A stretch of DNA of 5,430 bases from Helicobacteraceae bacterium. Lineage in GTDB: Bacteria; Campylobacterota; Campylobacteria; Campylobacterales; Sulfurimonadaceae. The stretch covers positions 1 through 5,430 of the forward strand of contig JALWKG010000127.1 of the NCBI GenBank assembly GCA_027081565.1, read 5' to 3'. The first letter of the stretch is position 1. Every line of letters begins with the position of its first letter. The translations under genes and the position numbers were made by a program. The notes below the pieces were generated by a model, which saw nothing but the letters and a program-made list of their open reading frames with translations, was not told the origin of the DNA and searched no databases. Shown piece after piece: positions 5,387 to 5,430 of the stretch.

Positions 5387-5430
5387 CTAAAAAGCGCCGA
5401 ATTTATAGTTAAGACCAAGAGTGGCCGCAC
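5387..5430 (-). CDS. C-terminal end of an outer-membrane beta-barrel protein (5' part outside window)
   Basis: Reading in from the right edge, one frame gives AATLGLNYKFGAF and then TAG at 5387-5389. Alternating small and hydrophobic residues with an aromatic-Lys-Phe pattern and a final Phe are the signature of the last strand of an outer-membrane barrel, recognised by the BAM complex. It lies 8 bp before the rsmG start with no terminator-like hairpin between, so read-through into rsmG is possible. Only 14 codons are visible; the protein type (porin, OmpA-like or other) cannot be told. Confidence 0.6.
   Translation of the reverse strand, partial: AATLGLNYKFGAF

Overview
The window looks like chromosome of a Campylobacterota (Epsilonproteobacteria) species, probably a free-living Sulfurovum/Sulfurimonas-type organism. 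This rests on three things: the alanine racemase carries the LKDNAYGHG, TGMHRNG and C-terminal SRVVV signatures I associate with Campylobacter-type Alr; agmatine deiminase is the usual route towards putrescine in this group; and the promoters have a strong TATAAT preceded by T-rich DNA with no clear -35. The assignment is inference, made without a database search.

Layout: (i) 1-1333, minus: the N-terminal 444 codons of a TonB-dependent receptor that runs off the left edge. It carries the CxxxM and HxM ligand motifs of the OprC/NosA copper receptors. (ii) 1334-1428: a compact divergent control region with an 11-bp-period direct repeat between two back-to-back promoters. (iii) 1429-1587, plus: a 52-residue single-span membrane protein of unknown function that appears to be leaderless. 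(iv) 1562-2614, minus: agmatine deiminase (aguA), overlapping the end of the small gene by 26 bp and starting inside a degenerate heptanucleotide repeat. (v) 2657-3673, plus: alanine racemase (alr), with an extended -10 so close to the ATG that its mRNA is probably leaderless. (vi) 5378-3676, minus: a tight four-gene run of rsmG, a small membrane-anchored zinc-ribbon protein, a conserved hypothetical with alternating beta/alpha character, and an NlpC/P60 lipoprotein. (vii) 5387-5430, minus: the last 14 codons of an outer-membrane beta-barrel protein upstream of rsmG.

Functionally the region mixes outer-membrane copper uptake, polyamine synthesis, cell-wall metabolism (alr makes D-alanine; the NlpC/P60 lipoprotein probably cleaves peptidoglycan) and ribosomal RNA methylation. 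I see no mobile element, CRISPR array, tRNA or rRNA, and no obvious new defence or biosynthetic system. The points most worth a second look are the shared operator-like repeat beside the copper receptor, the two leaderless promoters, the heptamer array over the aguA start, and the uncharacterised genes in the rsmG operon. No stretch longer than about 95 bp lacks a gene.
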